DNA from: a virus
IMG/VR virus record: IMGVR_UViG_3300036768_000200
Location: 1-27,300 of that record
Length of the DNA stretch: 27,300 bases
Strand: one strand, 5' to 3'
In this document: in pieces, positions 16,482 to 22,615 of the stretch
Position numbering within the stretch: the first letter of the stretch is position 1
Layout of the letters: each line of letters starts with the position of its first letter
Program-made: the position numbers and the translations under genes
Notes under the pieces: model-generated
The model's input: the letters and a program-made list of their open reading frames with translations, nothing else
What the model was told of the DNA's origin: nothing
Databases searched by the model: none

Positions 16482-16526
16482 GCCTGCCTCAAATGGTGCT
16501 TGCAACACCTTGGCAGGCTTTTTTTT
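16482..16526 (+). terminator. Rho-independent terminator, + strand
   Basis: GCCTGCC (16482-16488) pairs with GGCAGGC (16512-16518), with an inner GGTG/CACC stem, followed by eight T. No + strand protein gene lies upstream, so it serves either a short antisense RNA or blocks opposing transcription into the accessory island. Confidence 0.75.
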
Positions 16527-16593
16527 GCCTAATGCCGTCATCACGACGGGTCAGCCGTTAGTTTGCAGGGTGCGGGGTTGCGGTGCTGGTGGG

Positions 16594-16624
16594 TGCATCC
16601 TTAATGCGCTGCATTCAGGATGTG
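16594..16624. repeat. Hairpin related to the 37-bp repeat
   Basis: The segment CATCCTTAATGC GCT GCATTCAGGATG folds into a 12-bp stem with one mismatch. It shares TCCTTAATGCGC with the 37-bp repeat copies A and B, and has the same overall shape. It lies just left of the antirepressor terminator. Confidence 0.65.
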
Positions 16625-16632
16625 ACAGGCAC

Positions 16633-16658
16633 AAAAAAGCCCACGCGGTGGTGGGCTT
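16633..16658 (-). terminator. Rho-independent terminator of the antirepressor gene
   Basis: On the - strand, AAGCCCAC and GTGGGCTT pair around a short loop and are followed by a T run. It lies about 40 nt past the antirepressor stop codon and separates the accessory island from the baseplate operon. Confidence 0.85.
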
Positions 16659-16695
16659 CGTTTGAATTCTGTTACAGATTTCAAGTTAGGGGTTT

Positions 16696-17418
16696 TTATC
16701 CCCGGTTGGCTTTCATTTGGCGGAACGTGTGGGCATAGATCATGCTCGTGGAATGACTCACCTTGCTGGCTAGAGTCGTTGGCACTGGCACAGTCATCGG
16801 CAATGGAGCGTAGTTGTTCTGGATGCTGCGGCTTAACGCTTCGCCGAATATTTTTGATAGGGCAACCACGGAATCACACACATCAATCCAGTCATCCATC
16901 GGGATGGTGATGGAGTCTGGAAGCTGTGGTCTGCCATCAACCATCAGCGGCTGCCCTGCCCCGCCATAGTACGGCTGCGAAGTCACCCCATAGTCACCCA
17001 TCCAGACCAACGCCTTGCCCGTGTTATCCAGCACGCTCTTGTGGATCATGATGAACTCAGGGTCAACGCGGGGTTGCTTGGCGCGACGTTCGCACTCGAT
17101 GAAATACCGCCGTGCTTCCCTGCCCTTGTCGTTCTTCTCGACCATCGCGAGTTCCTTCGCCATTTCCAACGTCAGGAAGTAGTCAATGGAGCGACGATCA
17201 CCACCCCGCCCTTTTTTGATTCCCCCGTTTTGGTGAATCAATACGAAGTCATAACCTTCAGAAAAACCATACTCGGCAATGCGGTCTTTCACCCAAGTTG
17301 CGAAGTCACGCCCAACCTGCAAAAAGTTGTGTAAGTCGCGGGCATTCACGCACTGTTCTTGTGTGCCAGAAACGGTATGGGAAGTTATGCGGATGATGCT
17401 ATTATCTTGCGTAGTCAT
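16696..17418 (-). CDS. AntA/AntB family phage antirepressor
   Basis: A 240-aa protein. Residues 20-92 form the AntA/AntB domain: CVNARDLHNFLQVGRDFATWVKDRI, EYGFSEGYDFVL, then IDYFLTLEMAKELAMVEKNDKGREARRYFIECE. In P1-like and other phages these proteins bind the lytic repressor and favour induction. The C-terminal half (about 115-240) is not recognised. It is likely monocistronic, with its own leader hairpin, divergent promoter and terminator. The start has AGAGGT nine bases upstream. In P2 no antirepressor lies among the structural genes, so it is an accessory gene here. Confidence 0.88.
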   Translation of the reverse strand: MTTQDNSIIRITSHTVSGTQEQCVNARDLHNFLQVGRDFATWVKDRIAEYGFSEGYDFVLIHQNGGIKKGRGGDRRSIDYFLTLEMAKELAMVEKNDKGREARRYFIECERRAKQPRVDPEFIMIHKSVLDNTGKALVWMGDYGVTSQPYYGGAGQPLMVDGRPQLPDSITIPMDDWIDVCDSVVALSKIFGEALSRSIQNNYAPLPMTVPVPTTLASKVSHSTSMIYAHTFRQMKANRG

Positions 17419-17454
17419 AATGTGTACCTCTGATTCAGGTCATGTTGTGGTTAG

Positions 17455-17487
17455 ACCCGCTTTGATGCTGGTAACATCTTAGCGGGT
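17455..17487 (-). promoter_or_regulatory. Leader hairpin of the antirepressor mRNA
   Basis: On the - strand ACCCGCT-AA-GATG-TTACCAG-CATC-AA-AGCGGGT forms an 11-bp stem with an internal AA/AA loop. It lies between the promoter and the antirepressor start, and no T run follows on this strand. It may control translation or be a pairing target for an RNA. The same DNA also folds on the + strand. Confidence 0.5.
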
Positions 17488-17491
17488 TGTC

Positions 17492-17520
17492 TTGTATAAC
17501 AATCGTTATACGTTTATAGT
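17492..17520 (+). promoter_or_regulatory. Promoter of the toxin-antitoxin operon with palindromic operator
   Basis: TTGTAT (17492-17497), 17-nt spacer, TATAGT (17515-17520). A perfect inverted repeat, GTATAAC-AATC-GTTATAC (17494-17511), overlaps the -35 and spacer. This is the layout of an autorepressed antitoxin promoter. The ribbon-helix-helix protein encoded next is the likely ligand. Confidence 0.7.
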
Positions 17521-17544
17521 ATAGGCATATTTCAACCAAAGCAA
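17516..17544 (-). promoter_or_regulatory. Possible divergent promoter for the antirepressor
   Basis: On the - strand TTGCTT (17539-17544), 17-nt spacer, TACTAT (17516-17521). Its -10 overlaps the -10 of the + strand promoter, so the two promoters cannot be occupied together. Confidence 0.5.
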
Positions 17545-17555
17545 GAGTTTTAGAT

Positions 17556-17828
17556 ATGCCAAAAATTCAATTCAATATGCGGATTGAGCAAGACCTTAAA
17601 ATGGGCTTGGAAGAATCTGCAAAATCACAGAACCGGACAGCAAGCAACCTTGTTGAGTGGCTGATCAAGCAATACCTTGAGCAGCTTGCTAAGCGCAGCG
17701 CACCCTCACCTGATGCGTTTGATGCGAAGATTGCAGCGGATGCGGAGGCGGGAAAGCTGGATTTCTTGCTGGAAGAAGCCAAAAACGAGTATGACGCTGG
17801 CAAACTGAAGGGATGCGGGAATGTATGA
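17556..17828 (+). CDS. Ribbon-helix-helix antitoxin / autorepressor
   Basis: A 90-aa protein. Residues 1-45 form an Arc/CopG-type ribbon-helix-helix (PKIQFNMRIEQDLKMGLEESAKSQNRTASNLVEWLIKQYL), with the strand used for DNA contact and two helices. The C-terminal part (about 68-87) is AGKLDFLLEEAKNEYDAGKLKG, like the toxin-wrapping tail of RelB/ParD-type antitoxins. It is the first gene after the palindromic operator, and the toxin start lies 8 nt inside its end. It is likely both repressor and toxin inhibitor. Confidence 0.85.
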   Translation: MPKIQFNMRIEQDLKMGLEESAKSQNRTASNLVEWLIKQYLEQLAKRSAPSPDAFDAKIAADAEAGKLDFLLEEAKNEYDAGKLKGCGNV

Positions 17829-18111
17829 TATTGAGGTAACGGAAGTATTTCAGACGTGGTTCAACGACCTGCCCCGCACGGTGGCTTTCCGTATCACTTC
17901 CCGCATTGACCGCGTGAGGGATGGGAATTTCGGCGATGCAAAGCGGCTGGATGAGTCCCTGTCAGAATTACGCTTCTTTTTCGGGTCAGGTTATCGGATT
18001 TATTACACCATCAGGGGTGGTGCGGTGGTCTTGCTATTGGCTGGCGGCGACAAGTCCAGCCAAGCGAAGGACATCAAGAAAGCACGAACCCTGTTAACTG
18101 AGTTGGAGTGA
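17821..18111 (+). CDS. RelE/ParE superfamily toxin (HigB / 'addiction module killer' type)
   Basis: A 96-aa protein with the usual length and pattern of the family: EVFQTWFNDLPRTVAFRITSRIDRV, then a RIYYTIRGGAVVLLLAGGDKSSQAKDIKKAR C-terminal core. The GGDKSSQ-DI-KA segment is diagnostic of the HI1419-like killer subfamily, normally paired with an HI1420-like antidote encoded downstream. Such toxins cut mRNA on the ribosome. It overlaps the upstream antitoxin by 8 nt and its TGA touches the start of the next gene. Here it is flanked by antitoxin-like genes on both sides. Confidence 0.9.
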   Translation: MYDIEVTEVFQTWFNDLPRTVAFRITSRIDRVRDGNFGDAKRLDESLSELRFFFGSGYRIYYTIRGGAVVLLLAGGDKSSQAKDIKKARTLLTELE

Positions 18112-18116
18112 TGAGT

Positions 18117-18365
18117 ATGGCTATCAAAACAAAACCGTTTGACGTGTCTGCACACCTGCAAACGGATGAGGATATTCGGGAATTCCTCAACATCATGCTG
18201 GAAGAAAACGGCACAGAAGGCTTTGAACGTGCTTTGGCGTATGTTGCCACTGCCAAAGGCATGACTGACATTGTGCGGCTAGATACCCGCCCCTTGTCGC
18301 TGGAGACGATTGATAAGGCAGTGCATTCCCTTGGCTTGCGCCTGTCAGTGCAAATGGCGGCATGA
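18117..18365 (+). CDS. HigA-like antidote protein lacking most of its helix-turn-helix
   Basis: An 82-aa protein from the ATG at 18117, which has GGAG eight bases upstream. An ATG at 18111 overlapping the toxin stop is the alternative. It begins like HI1420-type antidotes (IKTKPFDVSAHLQTDEDIREFLNIMLEENG, ALAYVATAKGMTDI) and ends like them (LETIDKAVHSLGLRLSV). Between these the usual 20-25 residues of the helix-turn-helix (pattern IA-ETGLSRESLYKALS-GNP) are replaced by the short VRLDTRPLS. Normal members are about 95-100 aa. DNA binding is probably lost while toxin binding may remain. Confidence 0.8.
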   Translation: MAIKTKPFDVSAHLQTDEDIREFLNIMLEENGTEGFERALAYVATAKGMTDIVRLDTRPLSLETIDKAVHSLGLRLSVQMAA

Positions 18366-18369
18366 GCAA

Positions 18370-18398
18370 CAAAAAAGCCCCGCCAGTCGGGGCTTTTG
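18370..18398. terminator. Bidirectional Rho-independent terminator
   Basis: AAAAGCCCCG and CGGGGCTTTT pair around CCAGT, with A and T runs on both sides. It serves the toxin-antitoxin operon from the left and the convergent BRCT gene from the right. Confidence 0.9.
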
Positions 18399-18404
18399 TT
18401 GGTG

Positions 18405-19508
18405 TCACTGGGTGTACTCGTGGTACTGGGCGATGGCGCTCTTGCTCTGGTTCTTGTCGATCACGTACTTTTCATCTGGAACTTTTCCGTCTTTCAGCCA
18501 CTTTTCCAAGGATTTTTCTGTCAGGTGATAACCAATGGAATTCCCGTTTCCATCCATATTCTTCACTTCCAGAGGGTCTAGCGATGAAATAACCTGTAAA
18601 TTCCTACCCTGTCCACCGTGGAATGTATCGCCTTCTTCAAAGGCATATTCCCTTGGGTTTGATATGGCAAAACTTCCGTACTGAATCAACTTGCTAAGGC
18701 GTTCTTTACGGAGCTTATCAAATTCTGGGTATTTGGGGTGGTCAGCAATTTTCGGTGACTTTCCGTGCTGCTGCTTGTATTGATCACAATACACCTTATT
18801 CTTGTTTTGTGTTCTGAATGGCTCAAGAAGAACATTAAGCTCACTGTATCTTGGATTTTCCTTCTCCCATGCCTTCCGTAACTTCATAGTTGGCTCTGGG
18901 TCGGTAAAATACTTCCACTGGATGCCAAACGCTGACCAATGCGCTTTTTTAACAGCGTAAGACCACGCGGCAAACTCTGCCGTAGCTTCGTCTTCCGTGA
19001 TTGGTATCCAATCAGCCGATTTTTCCTTGGAAACATAACCATCTGGCAATATGCCATCATTAATAAATTCGTAAAACTGGTCAGTCGTGATGATGGAAAC
19101 CTTTTTGTTTTCAGCATCTTCCATTGCTTTCCCACAGAGACCGTCGCCAACACACAAGAAATCGAGCTTTGAACTGACACTATATCTGACGCGCATAGTG
19201 TTCTCCCTAGCCAAACTTTCGAGTCCTTCACGATCGTCAGCCCTGAAGCCTTTGAAACAGATGTCGAATAACTGGTCTTCGTCAAGCTCCAGAGGTTTTC
19301 GTTGCTGAGCTGCTTTCGGTATGGGAATGTCGGCAAATCCATTAAGAGCAGACTCGTCTGAAATATGCTGAACAATCCTATCTTTACGGAAAGTTCTCAT
19401 TCCACCTGAATATTCACAATATCCCCTGATATATGCTTTATCTTCCTTGAAGTTGGTCAACTTCCGCAGCGTCTCTTGACCGGAACTATCACGATAAACA
19501 AACAACAT
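18405..19508 (-). CDS. WYL-like / BRCT domain fusion protein, accessory gene
   Basis: A 367-aa protein. Residues 1-50 (FVYRDSSGQETLRKL, YIRGYCEYSGGMRTFRKDRI) resemble the WYL-type fold or its C-terminal extension in bacterial regulators. Residues 75-150 fit a BRCT domain (ICFKGFRADDREGLESLA, VRYSVSSKLDFLCVGDG, KKVSIITTDQFYEFI) of the bacterial LigA type, which binds DNA ends or protein partners. Residues 160-367 are not recognised: basic, helical, no clear catalytic motif. The ATG at 19508 is preferred to that at 19520 because GGGGGTGG lies before it. Base composition is more AT-rich than its neighbours, suggesting transfer. It has its own 3' terminator. Possible roles in DNA sensing or defence are inference. 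Confidence 0.7.
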   Translation of the reverse strand: MLFVYRDSSGQETLRKLTNFKEDKAYIRGYCEYSGGMRTFRKDRIVQHISDESALNGFADIPIPKAAQQRKPLELDEDQLFDICFKGFRADDREGLESLARENTMRVRYSVSSKLDFLCVGDGLCGKAMEDAENKKVSIITTDQFYEFINDGILPDGYVSKEKSADWIPITEDEATAEFAAWSYAVKKAHWSAFGIQWKYFTDPEPTMKLRKAWEKENPRYSELNVLLEPFRTQNKNKVYCDQYKQQHGKSPKIADHPKYPEFDKLRKERLSKLIQYGSFAISNPREYAFEEGDTFHGGQGRNLQVISSLDPLEVKNMDGNGNSIGYHLTEKSLEKWLKDGKVPDEKYVIDKNQSKSAIAQYHEYTQ

Positions 19509-19582
19509 AGCCACCCCCATGACAGAAAATATTCAATAAGCTGATTGAATGGTTATTTTCTATCAGTGTCAAGGGTGGAAAC

Positions 19583-19978
19583 TTACCCAACCTGCGATAG
19601 GATCAAGCCGACCACACCAACGGCGGTGCTGATGGCATCGTTGTGGATGGCGGAAACAATCCGTTCCCCCAGCGTTTGCTTGTACTCAAGGCTTTCCGGG
19701 CTGGACTTGAGCGCGGCAAGTCCTTTGGCGGTCAGCACCACGCCCGAAGCGTGGCATTGCCCAAACGTCACCACCTTCACATACCCCTCATTGTGTAACC
19801 AGCGTAACGAATGGATGCAGAGGTTGGCTTCACGGGTCACGTTCCCGTAGTCGTCAATTTGTGACGCACCCATCAGGGTCATGCAATCGACACTGACCGC
19901 CAACGGGAACGCGCCGTAGAGCTGGGCAAACACCCGTGCGGTGATTTCATCGAATAGCTGCATGTTGGTTTTGTCCAT
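19583..19978 (-). CDS. Hypothetical phage protein with possible winged helix
   Basis: A 131-aa protein of unknown function. Residues 5-95 look like a winged-helix fold: several helices, then LRWLHNEGYVKVV and GVVLTAKGLAALKSSPESL, a wing-like ending common in phage and regulator proteins. The C-terminal helix (ERIVSAIHNDAISTAVGVVGLILSQVG) is amphipathic to hydrophobic. AGGAG lies seven bases before the start. It is downstream of S in the same direction, possibly the last gene of the head-completion operon. Confidence 0.6.
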   Translation of the reverse strand: MDKTNMQLFDEITARVFAQLYGAFPLAVSVDCMTLMGASQIDDYGNVTREANLCIHSLRWLHNEGYVKVVTFGQCHASGVVLTAKGLAALKSSPESLEYKQTLGERIVSAIHNDAISTAVGVVGLILSQVG

Positions 19979-20016
19979 GAGTCTGCTCCTGTGTTGGTGG
20001 CAGGTATCTTACCCGT

Positions 20017-20445
20017 TTATGCTTGTGCCGACAGATACCGTTGTAGGATGCTCTCAATCGCTGGCACGTCATCGGGTTCAAACTGCACGAGTTCGCGGGA
20101 GGGGTATTTGATGCCGTTCTCGCTTGCGCCGTGGTCGTGGATGGTGGCAAGCCGTGCGGCATGACCATAAATACCCACTTCCGCCTTGTCTGGCGTGGAC
20201 TTGGCTCTGATGTGACGTTTGAACCCCAGTAACATTTTTCGCTTGGGAATAAAGCGTTTGGATTTACCGTTCTTCAAGATCTTAAAGCGCGGTTTTCTTG
20301 GGGCATACGCTGTGCCATCGGCGTTTTTCTGTTGACTGACCCGCTGGCGATTGCGCTTGAGTAAATAGTTGGAGATTTCCCGCATGGCTCGCTTACGGGT
20401 GGCGGGTTTCAAAAAGCTAAACTGCTGTTTCAGCCATTCATTCAT
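20017..20445 (-). CDS. S: Tail completion protein S (phage virion morphogenesis family)
   Basis: A 142-aa protein of the P2 gpS / virion-morphogenesis family, needed to complete tails so that they join heads. Family features: RKRAMREISNYLLKRNRQRVSQQKNADGTAYAPRK, the GIYGHAARLATIHDHG segment and YPSRELVQFEPDD near the C-terminus. Very basic in its first half. It overlaps R by 8 nt. Confidence 0.9.
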   Translation of the reverse strand: MNEWLKQQFSFLKPATRKRAMREISNYLLKRNRQRVSQQKNADGTAYAPRKPRFKILKNGKSKRFIPKRKMLLGFKRHIRAKSTPDKAEVGIYGHAARLATIHDHGASENGIKYPSRELVQFEPDDVPAIESILQRYLSAQA

Positions 20446-20911
20446 CCAGCGCGTCCTGCATCAAGGTTTCTTCGCCGCTGCGGGCATCGTGCAGCCACAC
20501 GGGTACATCAGCGTACAGCGGGTCAAGCAGCACCGAGGGCTGGATACAGGTGGTGACTTCGCCATCCTTGAGCAGGGTTTTTTCCGTGACCTGCAAGCCA
20601 AACCAGACATTGGTGGTTTCAGTATTGAGGTTGTCGGCTTCCCAACCGAAGGCGGTTTTGCCGCGCTCTGGCTGGTAGACGTTCATCCACCACAACAGGG
20701 CGAACTTGACCTTGCGCAGGTCACGGGTCTTGATCGGGAAATTCTGGATGTAGCCGTTGATCTGGTACTTGTCGAGGTAAGCCAGATTCGGGCTACCGTC
20801 GTACACGGGTGGGGCTTCGACTTCGCCCTCTTCCACCCACACGTCCAGCTCTTCTTCGGTCAGCAAGCCGGATTTGATCAGGTAATTGTAGAGGTGTTGC
20901 GCTTTGTTCAT
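20438..20911 (-). CDS. R: Tail completion protein R (P2 gpR-like)
   Basis: A 157-aa protein in the R position between L and S. Family features include the N-terminal NKAQHLYNYLIKSG helix, YDGSPNLAYLDKYQINGYIQNFP (P2: L-y-Y-y-lnl-ltDy), then LLWWMNVYQPE and a C-terminal LLKDGEVTTCIQPSVLLDPLYADVPVWLHD. It starts inside the L stop codon (ATGA). The product helps finish the tail before head joining. Confidence 0.87.
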   Translation of the reverse strand: MNKAQHLYNYLIKSGLLTEEELDVWVEEGEVEAPPVYDGSPNLAYLDKYQINGYIQNFPIKTRDLRKVKFALLWWMNVYQPERGKTAFGWEADNLNTETTNVWFGLQVTEKTLLKDGEVTTCIQPSVLLDPLYADVPVWLHDARSGEETLMQDALDE

Positions 20912-21432
20912 ATCAGCTCAATCGTGCAGCGGGGCTTGCCCAGCAATTGGCGCACGGCTTCACGGCTTTCCTGATCATAATCGTCTGCGGTCAGTTCCAA
21001 GTCATCAGCACGGTCATGCCCTAAGCGGGTAGTCTGGGTGTCGCGGTAGCGTTCAACCAGCCGCGCTTTGGCGTGGGCATAAACCGCCGTGCGGTACTGC
21101 ATGACCTTCTCGTTGCAGTCACCGTAATGGTTGGCTGGCACGGTTTCGAGGCTAAAAAAGCCGTTACGGACTTGTTGGCAAACCCAGTTCGTGCCCTCTT
21201 CCATCGCGCTATCGTCCAGCAGTTCGCGGTTGATGCGCGTCATCGCTTGTTGCAGGGCTTGGATTTGGCGGTCTTCCCCCGCGCCGTTATCGACACGGTA
21301 ACGGGACTGGAAGTCACGTAGGGCAATATCAGGGAAAAATTCCATATTGGGCAACATCACCTGTCCGGTGTTGTCCTGCCCTTTTTGGGCAACCGTGGAA
21401 AACGGCGGGGTAAGGTCAGCTTCCGTGACCAT
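20908..21432 (-). CDS. L: Head completion protein L (P2 gpL-like)
   Basis: A 174-aa protein of the P2 gpL family, which closes the filled head and forms the tail attachment site. The motif FFPDIALRDFQSRYRVDNGAGEDRQIQALQQAMTRINREL fits the family pattern (FPDI-p-dfR-amR-dGtVt--RL--A---A---VN-EL). The frame is open to a TTG at 21438, but the ATG at 21432 is taken as start. The Shine-Dalgarno is weak, and initiation probably depends on coupling with the 32-aa ORF that overlaps its start by 17 nt. Confidence 0.9.
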   Translation of the reverse strand: MVTEADLTPPFSTVAQKGQDNTGQVMLPNMEFFPDIALRDFQSRYRVDNGAGEDRQIQALQQAMTRINRELLDDSAMEEGTNWVCQQVRNGFFSLETVPANHYGDCNEKVMQYRTAVYAHAKARLVERYRDTQTTRLGHDRADDLELTADDYDQESREAVRQLLGKPRCTIELI

Positions 21433-21514
21433 AGGCAACCAGTAGGCAAATCACCAAAAACAGTAACGCAATCCAATGATTGATAATGAATCGCCCCACA
21501 AAATCAATGATCAT
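21416..21514 (-). CDS. 32-aa membrane peptide overlapping the holin and L
   Basis: MIIDFVGRFIINHWIALLFLVICLLVAYGHGS: one hydrophobic helix (about residues 13-28) preceded by a short polar start. GGGGAG lies seven bases before the ATG. The ATG overlaps the holin stop (ATGA), and the end overlaps the start of L by 17 nt. Such nested coupling is typical of real phage genes. It could be a holin partner or antiholin. No family is recognised. Confidence 0.6.
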   Translation of the reverse strand: MIIDFVGRFIINHWIALLFLVICLLVAYGHGS

Positions 21515-21798
21515 GTTTTGCTCCCCAAGTATTTGTTCAGGACTTTTTCAAGCCCTTGTTCACCAATGGAAGCCAGTACGCAGGCCACCCCAACAATTAC
21601 CACCGGGTCTGTATCTGCTGGCATCCAAACCAATCCGATAAAAGCCGCCATTGCCAAGGCTGCGGTGACGATGGCCCGCCCGACGATCAGCCGCCATGTC
21701 AACACTTCGGGTGACAGTAGCAGCTTGGCTATGCCGATTGCTGCGCCAATGGCTGCAACAATGAAGCCGAAGACCATCATTTCGTTATCGTTTTTCAT
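21511..21798 (-). CDS. Putative holin
   Basis: A 95-aa protein with three hydrophobic segments (about 8-27, 40-60 and 66-80) and a charged C-terminus (EQGLEKVLNKYLGSKT). It resembles LydA/HP1-type phage holins. AAGGA lies before the start. It sits between terminase small subunit M and head completion L, close to where P2 has holin Y. It begins right after the structured terminator 21812-21887, so it may be expressed by read-through or a separate signal. The matching endolysin is at the far left end of the window. Confidence 0.75.
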   Translation of the reverse strand: MKNDNEMMVFGFIVAAIGAAIGIAKLLLSPEVLTWRLIVGRAIVTAALAMAAFIGLVWMPADTDPVVIVGVACVLASIGEQGLEKVLNKYLGSKT

Positions 21799-21811
21799 GC
21801 CCTGTCCTTAT

Positions 21812-21887
21812 AAAAAAACAGCGTCGTCCGTCACGAGAGGGCAGTAAGGCAAGGAGAGAACCCCTGCCGTCAGTGACGGGGACGCTG
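21812..21887 (-). terminator. Large structured terminator between M and the holin
   Basis: On the - strand CAGCGTCCCCGTCAC (21873-21887) pairs with GTGACGGACGACGCTG (21819-21834), about 13 bp with a small internal loop. The intervening 38 nt also hold a GGCAG/CTGCC stem. Seven T follow (21812-21818). It is an intrinsic terminator or an attenuator inside the late operon. Confidence 0.7.
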
Positions 21888-21901
21888 AGTGCTGGTGGCA
21901 G

Positions 21902-22606
21902 CTATTGACTGCTGCTTTCAGCAGAAACTACGGGTGCAGATGCTTCTGGCATTTGCTTTTCAATGTTTTTGATCAAGGTTGCCACACCGGAGCGGGCATC
22001 CATCGCGTAGACCTTTTTCAGCAAGGCAACTGCCTTGGCAGGGTCGGTGTCTTTGACCGCCAGACCACACGCTTTAAGCAACTTGACCTTGATGGCATCG
22101 TGCATATCGAACGGCGACACGAGGTCATACAGTTGCTGGAGCATGGCGGCATGGTCAGCCGTTGTTTTGCTGACGGTTTCGGTATCGCCCTTGAGCAGGT
22201 CGTTGCAGATGTATTCCGCCAGCAGCCCCGGCACATCGTTTTGGAAACGTTCCGGCATTTTCAAGCCGTGCCGGATAGCGTATTCGCCAATGTCCAACGC
22301 CTTGACGTAATCAGCCACGTCGATGTGCCACACGAGGTTGTAGAGCAGTACGTCGTCAGGTTGCCCCGCATCCGCTGCCAAGACCCCGGCAATGTAGTCG
22401 GCGTATTCGGGCAGAAGCTGGGTGCGCTTGAGTTCCACTTTGGCTTCCGTTGCCTTGATCATTTTCAGGCGGCGCAGGTCAATACGCAGCTTGCCCAGCA
22501 TCAGTTTGTGCTGGTTAGTCTCGGTGATGGATACCCCAGTGGCACTGGCACGCGCGGCTTCTTTGGCGGCCCGTTGCTGACTGTAGGATTTGGCGCAAAT
22601 GCTCAT
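21902..22606 (-). CDS. M: Terminase small subunit M (P2 gpM-like)
   Basis: A 234-aa homologue of P2 gpM, which recognises cos DNA for packaging with gpP. Family features: the N-terminal helical, basic part (HKLMLGKLRIDLRRLKMIKATEAKVELKRTQLLPEYADYIAGVL), QPDDVLLYNLVWHIDVADYVKALDIGEYAIRHGLKMP in the middle, and a TPR-like end (DPAKAVALLKKVYAMDARSGVATLIKNIEK). AAGGAG lies six bases before the start. Confidence 0.93.
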   Translation of the reverse strand: MSICAKSYSQQRAAKEAARASATGVSITETNQHKLMLGKLRIDLRRLKMIKATEAKVELKRTQLLPEYADYIAGVLAADAGQPDDVLLYNLVWHIDVADYVKALDIGEYAIRHGLKMPERFQNDVPGLLAEYICNDLLKGDTETVSKTTADHAAMLQQLYDLVSPFDMHDAIKVKLLKACGLAVKDTDPAKAVALLKKVYAMDARSGVATLIKNIEKQMPEASAPVVSAESSSQ

Positions 22607-22615
22607 GCCGACTCC

